DNA from: Halochromatium salexigens
Lineage (GTDB): Bacteria; Pseudomonadota; Gammaproteobacteria; Chromatiales; Chromatiaceae
Assembly: GCF_016653295.1 (NCBI RefSeq)
Contig: NZ_NHSF01000066.1
Coordinates: forward strand, 1-64,000
Direction: 5' to 3'
Length of the DNA stretch: 64,000 nucleotides
Part shown: piece after piece, positions 9,124 to 19,500 of the stretch
How positions within the stretch are numbered: position 1 is the first letter of the stretch
Layout: the number at the start of each line of letters is the position of its first letter
The notes under the pieces: generated by a model
What the model was told of the DNA's origin: nothing
Seen by the model: only the letters and a program-made list of their open reading frames with translations
Databases searched by the model: none
Made by a program: the position numbers and the translations under genes

Positions 9124-9774
9124 ATGACACACTCAGCAAGCCCCGCAGCCCGTCCGTCCGACGCCGGCGAAAGCCCACCCGTTGCCGATGGTCCGAGTCC
9201 TGATCGCTTATCCCTGGCGCTGATTCCGCTGTTCAAGGGCGTGGTCTACCAGGACGCGGCGCCCACTGTCTGGCAGGCGCTGCTCGACCTGCAGGCGCGC
9301 GTGCGCGATTACGTCGGCGTGCTCGGGCTGGAACTGCTGCTCGACGAGGCCGAGGGCTATGCCTATCTGCGCCAGCGCACGCCGAACGAGGGAGAAGACG
9401 AGCTGCCACGGCTGGTACCACGGCGCCAGCTCAGCTATCCGGTCAGTCTGCTGTTGGCGCTGCTGCGGCGCAAGCTGGCCGAACACGATGCCAGCGGCGG
9501 TGATCCGCGCCTGGTGCTCGCGCGCGAGCAGATCGTCGATCTGATGCGCGTCTTCCTGCCCGATACCAGCAATGAAGCCAAACTCATGGACCGGATGGAT
9601 ACCCACATCAACAAGGTGATCGACCTCGGCTTTCTGCGCAAGCTGCGCGGCCAGGAGGGACAGTTCGAGGTGCGCCGCATCCTCAAGGCCTTCGTCGATG
9701 CCCAATGGCTGTCCGAACTCGATCAGCGCCTGGCCGAGTATCAGGCGCACGCGGCGGGCGAGGAATCCGCATGA
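9124..9774 (+). CDS. jetB: Wadjet protein JetB (DUF4194)
   Basis: A 216-residue DUF4194 protein, the KITE-like winged-helix subunit of Wadjet (MukE-like). The conserved part starts at about residue 30 with LIPLFKGVVYQD and continues through LGLELLLDEAEGYAYLRQR, LPRLVPRRQLSY and the C-terminal wing RKLRGQEGQFEVRRILKAFV. The first 28 residues are a low-complexity tail. ATG at 9124 is the first in-frame start after the Uma2 stop. The stop overlaps the jetC start (ATGA at 9771-9774), which implies translational coupling. JetB is expected to bind JetA at the JetC heads. Confidence 0.92.
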   Translation: MTHSASPAARPSDAGESPPVADGPSPDRLSLALIPLFKGVVYQDAAPTVWQALLDLQARVRDYVGVLGLELLLDEAEGYAYLRQRTPNEGEDELPRLVPRRQLSYPVSLLLALLRRKLAEHDASGGDPRLVLAREQIVDLMRVFLPDTSNEAKLMDRMDTHINKVIDLGFLRKLRGQEGQFEVRRILKAFVDAQWLSELDQRLAEYQAHAAGEESA

Positions 9775-12700
9775 GCCACGCGTTGCACCCGGAGCCGCTT
9801 CAGGGGCCGAAGCCGGGACCGACCGAGGCGCCGATGTTCGACTTCGCCACCAACGAGACCCAGGCCGGCTTTCGGCTGCAGCGCCTGGAGGTGCTGAACT
9901 GGGGAACCTTCGATGGGCGCGTCTGGAGCCTGCAGCTCAACGGCGCCAACACCCTGCTCACCGGCGACATCGGCTCCGGCAAATCGACCCTGGTCGATGC
10001 CGTGACCACGCTGCTGGTGCCGGCGCAGAAGATCACCTACAACAAGGCCGCTGGCGCCGAGACGCGCGAGCGCAGCCTGCGCTCCTATGTGCTCGGCTAC
10101 TACAAATCGGAGCGCAGCGAGGGTGGCAGCGCGGCGCGGGCCGTGGCGCTACGCGGCCAGCATCACTACTCGGTGCTCCTCGGGCAATTCCATAACGCCG
10201 GCTACGACCAGACCGTCACCCTGGCGCAGGTGTTCTGGCACAAGGACAGTCAGGGCCAACCGATGCGCTTCTATCTGGTGGCGGACAGCGCGCTGAACAT
10301 CGCCGAGTATTTCGCCGATTTCGGCAGCGATCTGGCCCAGCTCCGGAAGCGTCTGCGCCGCCACAAGGACATCGAGCTGTTCGACGCCTTCCCGCCCTAT
10401 GGTGCGGCCTTCCGCCGCCGCTTCGGGATCGACAACGCGCAGGCGATGGATCTCTTCAATCAAACGGTGTCGATGAAATCGGTGGGCAACCTCACCGAGT
10501 TCGTGCGCGCCCACATGCTCGAGCCCTTTCCGGTCGACAAGCGCATCGAGGCGTTGATCGAGCATTTCGATGATCTCAATCGCGCCCATGCGGCGGTGCT
10601 CAAGGCCAAGGCGCAGATCGCCGCGCTGCAGCCGCTGGTCGCCGATGCCGACCGCCACGCCGAGATCCAAGCCCACAGCGAAGAACTCCTCGCCTGTCGC
10701 GAGGCGCTGCAGCCCTGGTTCGCCGAACTCAAGGGCGGCTTGCTGAAACAGGCGTTGGCCGGGATCGATCAGGAGCTGAGCCGGCTCGCCGAGCGTATCC
10801 GCCAGCTCGACGAGGCGCTGCAAGGCCAACAAGGACGGCGCGATGAACTCAAGCAGGCGATCCACGCACAAGGCGGCGACCGCATCGAACGCCTCAAGGT
10901 CGAGAGCGCCCGCAAGGGCCGCGAACGCGATGACCGTCATCAGCGCGCCACCCAGTACGCCGCGCTCGCCAAGTCCCTGGGCTTGGCGGCAGCGACCGAT
11001 GCCGAGAGCTTCCAAGCCAACCGCCGCGCCCTGAGCGAGGCGCGTCAGTCCGCCCATGAGCGCCAGGACGCGGTGCAGCATGCCTTGACCGAGCAGAGCG
11101 TCGCCATGCACGGGCTGCGCCAGGACCATCGGGCGCTCGAGGACGAACTCAGCTCCCTGCGCCGGCGTCGCTCCAACATCCCGGCCGGGGTGCTTGCGAT
11201 CCGTGATCGACTCTGCGCTGAACTCGGGCTGGACGAAACCGCCCTGCCCTTCGCCGGCGAACTGATCCAGGTGCGCGAGGACGAGGCCGATTGGGAAGGC
11301 GCCGCCGAGCGCGTGCTGCACCACTTCGGCCTGTCACTGCTAGTGCCCGAGGAGCAGTATGGCGCCGTCGCCGACTGGGTCGATCGCACCCATCTCGGTG
11401 GCCGCCTGGTCTACTATCGCGTGCGCGAGCGGGGTCCGGTCAATCTCGCTGGCCTGCATCCCGAGGCCTTGTTCCGCAAGCTCGCGATCAAGCCCGATTC
11501 CGCCTTCTATCCCTGGCTCGAGGCCGAGCTGGCACAGCGCGCCAGCCACGCCTGCTGCCGCACCCTGGCGCAGTTCCGACGCGAAACTCAGGCCCTGACC
11601 CAACAGGGCCAGATCAAGGCCGGCGGCGAGCGCCACGAGAAGGACGATCGCCACCGCATCGATGACCGCTCGCGCTATGTGCTGGGCTGGTCCAATGCCG
11701 CCAAGATTGCCGCGCTGGAGAAACGCGCGGCCGATTTGCAACAACGCATTCAGGACGTCGCCGGTGCGATCAGCGGCCACGAACAAGAACTGCGCGGGCT
11801 ACAACAGCGCTTGCAGCAGCTCGGGCAGCTCGAGGTCTACAGTGACTTCCGCGAACTCGACTGGGAGCCACTGAGCCTCGAGATCGAGGCCCTGGAGCGC
11901 GAACGTCAGGCCCTGGAAGCAACCTCGGACCAATTGCGTCTCCTCGAGCAGCAGTCGACCGAGCTGGAGGCCGCGCTGGCAGACACCGAAGAGCAGCTCG
12001 ATACCGCCAAGGGCGAGCGTGCGCGGCTGCAGGAGCGCCAGGAACAGACCGCGGAACAGTTGCAAGAGGTGCGCGAGCTGCTCGAGGCAACCCCGCCCGC
12101 CATGCGCGAGCGCTGGTTCCCGCGCCTCGCGGCCCTGCGCGACGAGGCCCTGGGCGGTCAAGACCTGACCCTCAAATCCTGCGACAAACGCCAGGGCGAG
12201 ATGCGCGATTGGCTGCAGGCGCGGCTCGACAGCGAGGCGAAACGCCTGGATCGCCTCAACCAGCGCATCATCGAGGCGATGAAGGGCTATTGCCTGGCGT
12301 ATCCGCTGGAAACCCAGGAGGTCGATGTCAACGTCGCCGCCGCTGGCGACTATCGACAGATGCTCGAGCAGCTCAAGGGCGATGATCTGCCCCGCTTCGA
12401 GGATCGCTTCAAGGCCCTGCTCAATGAGAACACCATCCGCGAGATCGCTGGTTTCCAGGCGCAACTGCACCGCGAGCGTGAGAGCATCCGCGAGCGTATC
12501 GAGACCATCAACCGCTCCCTGCAGGGGATCGACTACAACCCGGGACGCTACATCCGACTGCTGAACGAGGTCAGCATCGAGGCCGATGTGCGCGACTTCC
12601 AGCGCGAGCTGCGCGCTTGTACCGAGGATATGACCACCGCTGGCGGCGATGATCAGTACACCGAGGCCAAATTCCTGCAGGTCAAGCAGATCGTCGAGCG

Positions 12701-13196
12701 TTTCCGGGGCCGCGAGGGCACCACTGAGGCCGACCGTCGCTGGACGCGCCGCGTCACCGATGTGCGCAACTGGTTCAGCTTCTCGGCCTCGGAGCGCTGG
12801 CGCGAGGATGACAGCGAGCACGAGCATTATTCCGACTCCGGCGGCAAATCCGGCGGTCAAAAGGAGAAACTCGCCTACACCGTGCTGGCCGCCAGTCTGG
12901 CCTATCAGTTCGGGCTCGAATGGGGTGAGCGGTGCTCGCGCTCGTTTCGCTTCGTGGTCATCGACGAGGCCTTCGGGCGCGGCTCGGACGAGTCGGCCCA
13001 GTACGGGCTGGAACTGTTCCAACGGCTCAATCTGCAACTGCTGGTGATCACGCCGCTGCAGAAGATCCACATCATCGAGCCCTATGTCGCCAGCGTCGGC
13101 TTCGTGCACAGCCCGGATGGGCGCCAGTCGATGCTGCGCAACCTGAGCATCGAGGAATACCACGCCGAGAAGGCGTCCCGGCTTGGGCCGGCCTGA
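9771..13196 (+). CDS. jetC: Wadjet SMC-like ATPase JetC
   Basis: A 1141-residue SMC/MukB-like ATPase that forms the DNA-extruding motor of Wadjet. The Walker A motif GDIGSGKST is at about 65-73. A long coiled coil spans about 270-1000, interrupted by a hinge-like segment around 500-650. The ABC signature region SGGKSGGQKEKLAY is near 1022 and the Walker B FRFVVIDEAFG near 1058, followed by a D-loop-like GSDES. Start at 9771 is set by the 4-bp overlap with jetB. In studied systems JetABC complexes measure DNA topology by loop extrusion and present small circles to JetD. Confidence 0.94.
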   Translation: MSHALHPEPLQGPKPGPTEAPMFDFATNETQAGFRLQRLEVLNWGTFDGRVWSLQLNGANTLLTGDIGSGKSTLVDAVTTLLVPAQKITYNKAAGAETRERSLRSYVLGYYKSERSEGGSAARAVALRGQHHYSVLLGQFHNAGYDQTVTLAQVFWHKDSQGQPMRFYLVADSALNIAEYFADFGSDLAQLRKRLRRHKDIELFDAFPPYGAAFRRRFGIDNAQAMDLFNQTVSMKSVGNLTEFVRAHMLEPFPVDKRIEALIEHFDDLNRAHAAVLKAKAQIAALQPLVADADRHAEIQAHSEELLACREALQPWFAELKGGLLKQALAGIDQELSRLAERIRQLDEALQGQQGRRDELKQAIHAQGGDRIERLKVESARKGRERDDRHQRATQYAALAKSLGLAAATDAESFQANRRALSEARQSAHERQDAVQHALTEQSVAMHGLRQDHRALEDELSSLRRRRSNIPAGVLAIRDRLCAELGLDETALPFAGELIQVREDEADWEGAAERVLHHFGLSLLVPEEQYGAVADWVDRTHLGGRLVYYRVRERGPVNLAGLHPEALFRKLAIKPDSAFYPWLEAELAQRASHACCRTLAQFRRETQALTQQGQIKAGGERHEKDDRHRIDDRSRYVLGWSNAAKIAALEKRAADLQQRIQDVAGAISGHEQELRGLQQRLQQLGQLEVYSDFRELDWEPLSLEIEALERERQALEATSDQLRLLEQQSTELEAALADTEEQLDTAKGERARLQERQEQTAEQLQEVRELLEATPPAMRERWFPRLAALRDEALGGQDLTLKSCDKRQGEMRDWLQARLDSEAKRLDRLNQRIIEAMKGYCLAYPLETQEVDVNVAAAGDYRQMLEQLKGDDLPRFEDRFKALLNENTIREIAGFQAQLHRERESIRERIETINRSLQGIDYNPGRYIRLLNEVSIEADVRDFQRELRACTEDMTTAGGDDQYTEAKFLQVKQIVERFRGREGTTEADRRWTRRVTDVRNWFSFSASERWREDDSEHEHYSDSGGKSGGQKEKLAYTVLAASLAYQFGLEWGERCSRSFRFVVIDEAFGRGSDESAQYGLELFQRLNLQLLVITPLQKIHIIEPYVASVGFVHSPDGRQSMLRNLSIEEYHAEKASRLGPA

Positions 13197-13221
13197 TAAG
13201 CTCCGCCCTCAGCCCGGCCCG

Positions 13222-14430
13222 ATGAACGCGTCCTGGACCACCCCGGCCGAGATCAAGGCACGGCTGATGCGCCGCTGGGAGCGCGGTGATCTCCTCGCCG
13301 CGCGCCTCAGCGGCGAGGCCCTGTTCCCGCTCGAGCTGCGCTTGAAACGACCGACCGGGAGCGATCTCGGCGCGCGCTTCGATCAGGTCCGGGCCTGGAT
13401 TCAGGCACTGCGCGCGGGCAGCGCCGAGGCGCGTGGCGTTGGCTATCAGATCGAGTGGCGCACCCTGGCGCATCGCGTCCACGGGCGCAATGCGCTGCCG
13501 TGGGCGATCCATATCCCGACCGAAGCCGATGCCCTCAAGCTGCTCGGGCGGCGCCAGGACGCCGAGCGCTTCGATGCGCTCTGTGCGCCGACCCTGAGCG
13601 CCTTCCCGGCGCTGCGCGCGTGGCTCATCCGCCATCCGCTGAAGATGCTGGAGCGGGCCGAGGAATGGCCGCGCATCCTTGCCGTGCTCGAGCATTTCCA
13701 GCGCCATCCACGCCCTGGCTGTTATCTGCGCCAGATCGATATCCCCGGCGTCGATACCAAGTTCATCGAGGCCCGCCGGGGACTGCTCGGCGAATTGCTC
13801 GATGCCGTGCTGCCGGCTGCAGCGATCGACACGCGCGCCAGCGGTGCGCGCGGCTTCCATCAGCGCTATGGCCTGCGCGAGGAGCCGGCGCTGATCCGCT
13901 TCCGGCTGCTCGATCCGGCCCTGTACATCCAAGGCCTGTCGGATCTCTCGCTGCCACCGGAGCAGTTCGCCCAACTGAACCCGCCGGTGCAGCGGGTGTT
14001 CATCACCGAGAATCGAATCAACGGCCTCGCCTTTCCGGACACCCCGGCGGCCTTGGTCATCTTCGGCCTTGGCTATGGTCTGGAGCGCCTCGCCGAGATC
14101 CCCTGGCTAGGGCGCACCAGCATCCATTACTGGGGGGACATCGACACCCACGGCTTCGCCATCCTCGAGCGCTGCCGGCAATGGTTGCCGCACACCCAAT
14201 CGCTGTTGATGGATCGCGCCACCCTGTTCGCGCATCGTCCGCTCTGGGGCAGGGAGCCTGCCGGACAGCGGCCCCTGGGCGCGTTGGCGCGACTCAACGA
14301 CCCGGAACGGGCGCTCTATGAGGACCTCTGTCAGGACCGACTCGGCGAACGCCTGCGACTGGAGCAGGAGCGCATCGGCTTCGGCTGGGTGCGCGACAGC
14401 CTCACGAGCCTGTCCTCGGGGAAGCACTGA
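13222..14430 (+). CDS. jetD: Wadjet nuclease JetD (DUF3322-DUF2220)
   Basis: A 402-residue protein with an N-terminal DUF3322 arm (about 1-190) and a C-terminal DUF2220 Toprim domain (about 230-395) related to topoisomerase VI/Spo11. The Toprim glutamate is in FITENRINGL near 260 and the acidic pair in WGDIDTHGF near 305, so the metal site looks intact. JetD makes the double-strand cut in circular plasmids caught by JetABC. The ATG at 13222 lies 25 bp after jetC; upstream in-frame codons exist but the DUF3322 start fits this ATG. Only 36 bp separate it from the convergent recD, with no hairpin visible. Confidence 0.93.
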   Translation: MNASWTTPAEIKARLMRRWERGDLLAARLSGEALFPLELRLKRPTGSDLGARFDQVRAWIQALRAGSAEARGVGYQIEWRTLAHRVHGRNALPWAIHIPTEADALKLLGRRQDAERFDALCAPTLSAFPALRAWLIRHPLKMLERAEEWPRILAVLEHFQRHPRPGCYLRQIDIPGVDTKFIEARRGLLGELLDAVLPAAAIDTRASGARGFHQRYGLREEPALIRFRLLDPALYIQGLSDLSLPPEQFAQLNPPVQRVFITENRINGLAFPDTPAALVIFGLGYGLERLAEIPWLGRTSIHYWGDIDTHGFAILERCRQWLPHTQSLLMDRATLFAHRPLWGREPAGQRPLGALARLNDPERALYEDLCQDRLGERLRLEQERIGFGWVRDSLTSLSSGKH

Positions 14431-14466
14431 GCGCGCTGCCGTCTCTCCATACCAACGCCCGCAGCC

Positions 14467-16509
14467 CTAGAGCCATTCCCCTTGCAGCCCGCTGGCGCGG
14501 TGGACGCGTCGTGTCAGCGCCTCACCGAGCACATCCTCTTGGCTGTAGAGCAGCGTGAACCGTTCTTTGGCGCGTGTGATGGCGGTGTAAAGCAACTCGC
14601 GGGTGAGCGTGGGATTCGGTTTGTCCGGCAGAATCAGCGCTGTGTGCTCGAATTCCGAGCCCTGGGACTTGTGCACGGTCATCGCAAAGACCGTCTCCAC
14701 CGACTGCAAGCGGCTGGGTAGCACCCAGCGCACGCCGCCTTCGGCGCTTGGGAAGGCGACGCGCAGCACTGGCTTCGCTCCGGCCGCGCCCGTCGCCGCC
14801 GTCGTGTCGGCGGGCACCGGAAGGGTCAGCCCAATGTCGCCGTTCATCAGGTTCAGCCCGTAATCGTTGCGTGTGATCAGCACGGGTCGCCCCGCGAACC
14901 ACTGTCGCGGCTGGAATGCAGGGCCGCCACCGCCGGCACCGAGCAGCCCCTGTTCGCGCAGCAGCTCGATGATGCGCCGGTTGAGCCCTTCCACGCCCCA
15001 AGCACCCTGGCGCAGCGGCGTGAGCAGTTGAAACTGCTTTTGCGCCTCCAGCAGTCGTTTCGCCCACGCATTGAGCGCGTCCTGATCCAGCGAGCCTGTC
15101 GGTGCCTGCTCACGCATCCGGGCCAACGCGCTGCCCTCAGCCCCGTAGCCCGCGATGATCAACGCCCTGAAAGCCTGATCACTGGTCTCGCTCAGTCGCC
15201 TTAGGACGATGACACCGTCGTTCGAGTCTTGCCGGGTCGCCTCACGCTCGAACAGCGTGAACGCCTGCGCCAGCCGCGGCTGCGTCGGGGTGTCGCGCGC
15301 GCTGTTGACGAGCCTGGCAAGCGCGCCGATGCCGCCCTGCGGATTGAAGCGGAAGCTCTTCTGCAGCATCACCACGGCCTGGCCGAGATCCCCTGCCCGG
15401 TCGTGCTCACCGAGCGCGCCTTGGCATAGGTCGCCGAGCACCGCGCCCGCCTCCACCGAGCTGAGCTGGTCCTTGTCGCCGAGCAGGATCAGGCGCGCAT
15501 CCGGTCGCAGCGCCTCGAGCAATCGCGCCATGAGTTCGATATCGACCATGGAGGCTTCATCGACCACGACCACATCGGCTGGCAACGGATTGGCGCCATG
15601 GTGGCGGAAGCGACGGCTGTCCGGCACGGTGCCGAGCAGCCGGTGCAGGGTCTTGACGCGGGTCGGGATGCTGCCCGCCGGCGCCTGATGGCCGCTGAGT
15701 TTGTCGACCTGATCGGCGATGGACTCGTTGAGCCGCGCGGCGGCCTTGCCGGTTGGGGCGGCCAGTTCGATGCGCAGCGGCGGCTTGCCGTCCGCCACGG
15801 TCAGCCCCTGCAGCAATGCCAGCAGCCGGACCACGGTGGTGGTCTTGCCGGTGCCGGGGCCGCCGGTGATGATGAAGAAGGCGCGCGGCGCGGCGCGGGC
15901 ACAGGCGATGCGCTGCCAGTCCGGCTCGGCGCGCTGCTCGGGCTCCGGTTTCGACTCGGGCCCAAAGAGGGCATCCAGTTGCGCGTGCAGGCTGTCTTGG
16001 TCGACAGCGATCGGCTGGCGAAGGCGTGCGCGGATGCCGTCGCGGATGCGGTTCTCGTCCTGCCAATAGCGGCGCAGGTAGAGCAATGGCCGCGCCTCGC
16101 TGCCGGCAAGAACCAGCGGCGAGGCGCCGTCGTCACACTGGCCACCGAGCCAGTCGCTGACCGCCGCACTGCGGGCCAGGCGCGCGACCCAGTCCGACAG
16201 CTCGAGCACTCGCAAGCGCGCGTCGAGCGCCTCGCGCACCTGCGCAGCGAGTTGCTGATCGTCGCGCACGCGCCCGAGCAGCGCCGCCGGCTCGCGCAGC
16301 GCGCCCTGCAGATCGAGGCAGACGTGGCCATGCCGATGGCGCTCGCTGGTCAGCGCCACGCCGAGCAGCACGGCCTCATCGGTCTCGCCGCTGTGCGTGG
16401 CGATGAAGCGCGTCAGCGACAGATCCAGGGCGCGCAGGGCGTCGGCCTCGACCCAGTGCCGCAGGGTCTCGAACAAACCCCCGGTGGTGTGTGTCAGCGT
16501 CGTCGGCAT
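14467..16509 (-). CDS. recD: Exodeoxyribonuclease V alpha subunit RecD
   Basis: A 680-residue SF1B helicase subunit of RecBCD. The N-terminal domain (about 1-180) contacts RecC; Walker A is GGPGTGKTTTVVRLL, motif II is VVVDEASMVD, the SF1B motif III is LILLGDKDQLSSV, and the C-terminal motif VI region reads TVHKSQGSEF...LYTAITRAKERF. The start overlaps the recB stop (ATGA). RecD drives the complex 5' to 3' and is needed for its nuclease activity. Confidence 0.95.
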   Translation of the reverse strand: MPTTLTHTTGGLFETLRHWVEADALRALDLSLTRFIATHSGETDEAVLLGVALTSERHRHGHVCLDLQGALREPAALLGRVRDDQQLAAQVREALDARLRVLELSDWVARLARSAAVSDWLGGQCDDGASPLVLAGSEARPLLYLRRYWQDENRIRDGIRARLRQPIAVDQDSLHAQLDALFGPESKPEPEQRAEPDWQRIACARAAPRAFFIITGGPGTGKTTTVVRLLALLQGLTVADGKPPLRIELAAPTGKAAARLNESIADQVDKLSGHQAPAGSIPTRVKTLHRLLGTVPDSRRFRHHGANPLPADVVVVDEASMVDIELMARLLEALRPDARLILLGDKDQLSSVEAGAVLGDLCQGALGEHDRAGDLGQAVVMLQKSFRFNPQGGIGALARLVNSARDTPTQPRLAQAFTLFEREATRQDSNDGVIVLRRLSETSDQAFRALIIAGYGAEGSALARMREQAPTGSLDQDALNAWAKRLLEAQKQFQLLTPLRQGAWGVEGLNRRIIELLREQGLLGAGGGGPAFQPRQWFAGRPVLITRNDYGLNLMNGDIGLTLPVPADTTAATGAAGAKPVLRVAFPSAEGGVRWVLPSRLQSVETVFAMTVHKSQGSEFEHTALILPDKPNPTLTRELLYTAITRAKERFTLLYSQEDVLGEALTRRVHRASGLQGEWL

Positions 16510-19500
16510 CAGGCGTCCTCCGGAATCGCGCTCAGGGGTACGCCGGCAAAGAGCCGATCGAGGCCTTCGATCAGCGCCCTCGGCGGCTTGTCGGTGAACA
16601 GCCCCTGGCTCGCCGCGCCACTGCCGCGCAGGAAGACGTAGACCGCGCCGCCGATGTCGCGCGCGTAGTCATAATCAGGCAGGCGCGCGCGCAGTTGTCG
16701 GTGCAGGGCGAGCAGATAGAGGCTGTATTGCAGATCGTAGCGATGCGCGAGCATGGCCGTGCGCATCGCCTGGGTGCTATAGGCGCTATCGTCCGGGCCG
16801 AGCCAGTTGGATTTCCAGTCGAGCACGTAATAGCGCCCGCCGTGCTCGAACACCAGGTCGATGAAGCCCTTGAGCAGGCCGTTCAAGCGGTCCGCGCGCA
16901 GCGCTGGTCGCGCCTGGCCGGGCAAGCAGTGGCGCTGGACCAGGCGGTCCAGGGCGCCCGTGTCGACCTGGCTGCTCTCGAGCCAGAACTCCATTTCCAC
17001 CTGCGTTTGGCGCGGGGCGAGTGCCCGCAGCCGCAGTCGGGGAGTCTGTCCCGAGGCGTCCTCGAGCCCCGTCAGGCGCCACTCGCGCGTCAGCAAGTGC
17101 GCCAGCCAGCGATCGAGCGACTCGATCCACTCATCGAGGCCGCGCAGCGTGCAGCGGCGCGCGAGCATGTCGCGACGCATGTGGGCACCGTCGGCGGCGG
17201 CGGCATAGCCGCGTCGGCGCTGGCCCTCGGCGTCCAGCCCCTGCTGCGTGGCGGCCCATTCGAGCAGGCCGTGCAGAAAGGTGCCATAGCGGCTGCCGCG
17301 CGGCAGCGAATGCAGCGCGTGCGGCGGAGTCGGGTCTTCTGGCACTGAACGGGATGCGTCAGCCGCGTCAGCCGCGTCGATTACTGCAGCGGCAGGTGAA
17401 GCAGCCTCTGCCTCGATTCTGAAGGGGGCAGTCGGTTCCGGCACTGACAGCGGATCAAGATCCGCCTCTTCGAGGGTTGTCTCCTGCGCCGCCGTCTCGG
17501 CGGAGAGCGACGGGGATGAGGTTGCCACGTTTGTCACTGTTGAGGGCTCATGCCAAGCCCCACCCCCTTGCAAACGCAGTGCGGAGTAACTAGCGATCCA
17601 CCAACGCTGAAACTGGCTATGCTGGGGAACACGCGCCGGTTCCATTGTTGTTTCGGACGCGGCAGCGAGTCCACGGGCTCGCGCGCTCGGCGCGGCGGTA
17701 AGGTTGATCGCTTCGCTGTCCGCTTTCAGCCCCGCCAGTGCGTTCCAGATCTCATCGGCGGAATTCAGTTTTGTACCTCCATTCAGCACATGGCCGATGG
17801 CGGATTTCTCCAGCTGCGGTCCTTCCCCCTGGCCGCTTCTCAGCGGAGCGATGCCGAGCCAAACCGCATGTCGGGCGCGGGTGACGGCGACATAGAGCAA
17901 ACGCATGTCTTCGCTCAGGCGCTCGTCGTCGGCTGCCTTCCAGGCCTGGCCGAAGACGTTTTTGCCGGCGATCTCTAACCAGCGTTGTACGGCCTTGCCC
18001 TGCGTGGCATCTTGATCCTGATACGGCACCTGCCGGGTCTTGCCATCGATCTCACGCCAACCGCAGATGAACGGCAGTAGGACCAGCGGATACTCCAAGC
18101 CTTTGGACTTATGGATGGTGACAACCTGGATCAGTTCGGCGTCGCTCTCGAGCCGGACGACGAATTCCTCGCCACGGCAGTCCAGATGCTCGGACAGGTG
18201 CCGGATCAACGCTTGCTCGCCGTCCAATGCGGTGGCCGACTGCTGCAGCCATTCCGCCAGATGCAGCAGGTTGGTCAGGAAGCGTTCACCATAGGGCCGA
18301 GCCAGCAACCGGGCCGGCAGCTCATGATCGTGCATCAGCCGGCGCAGCATCGCCAGCACGCCCTGGCGTTGCCAGAGGCGGCGGTATTCGCCGAAGCGTT
18401 CGACCCGAGCTTCCCATTCCAGCTCGTCCTGCTGCCAGTGGGCGAGCGTCTCGAGCGGGAGAGCCAGGGTATTGGTCACCAGCGCCGCGCGGACCAGTCC
18501 TTCGTCGGTTGGTGAGGCGCAGGCGCGCAGCCAATGCAGCAGATCGCGTGCCTCCTCGGTCTCGAATACCGAGTCGCGGTCGGACAGGTAGACGCTGTTG
18601 ATCCGCAGCGCCGCGAGCGCCTCGCGCATCGCGGTGGCCTCCTTGCGATCTTTCACTAGGATCGCGATGTCTTTTGGCTTCAGTGGCTGGTAAATGCTCG
18701 AGCCGCCCGATTCCCGAAAGCCGGTGTGGCCCGCCTGCGCCTGTTCGAGCCAGCGCGCAACTTCGGCGGCGGCCGCCGCGGCCATGGACGCACGATAGCC
18801 CTCGGGATTGACCACATCCGGCGCGCCACCGAGCTGCCAGAAGGTCATGGCCTTGGCCGGGATGCCATCGATGAGGAGCTGCTCCTGCCTGCCCTTGGCA
18901 TCGACCTTGGTGTACGGAATCGGATTCTCGGCGGCGTTATCGGTCGCGAAGCGAAACGCCTTGCGCGGCTGTTCCTCGGCATAGCCAAAGAAGCGATTGC
19001 AGGCCTCGACGAGGGAACCCGTGGAGCGGAAATTGATTTTGAGGGTGTAGTGCCGCCCTGCCGTGGCCCGACGCGCGGCCAGATAGGTCTGGATATCGGC
19101 GCCGCGAAAACCATAAATGGCCTGTTTTGGATCACCGATCATCACTAACGCGGTTTCGGGATCGTTCTTGGCGACCTCGTAGACGGCATCGAAGATGCGG
19201 TACTGGATCGGGTCGGTGTCCTGGAACTCGTCGATCAGGGCAACCGGGAACTGCTCCCGGATGGTTGCGGCCAGATCCTCAGTTTGGGCTTGTGATGCGG
19301 GCGTCGGATTGCTTGGTGTGAGCGCGGCGTCGAGCTCGCGCAATAATTCGTCGAACCCCATCTCGGCGCGGAGGTTTAAGCGTTGCGGCAATTCGCGCGC
19401 AACCCAGGTCTTCGCGTGAGCGAGCAGGCAGGCCTCCAGCGTGGGCGGCTCGGTGGCCTCCTCATCCGCAGACGTCTCGGCGCGATGCAGCCAGGCGGCG

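Noticed and set aside
10149-11324. Open frame of 391 codons on the minus strand
   Set aside because: Antisense to jetC with no motif or ribosome site.
11799-13163. Open frame of 454 codons on the minus strand
   Set aside because: Antisense to jetC. Composition (Leu/Ala/Asp repeats) is that of a shadow frame.
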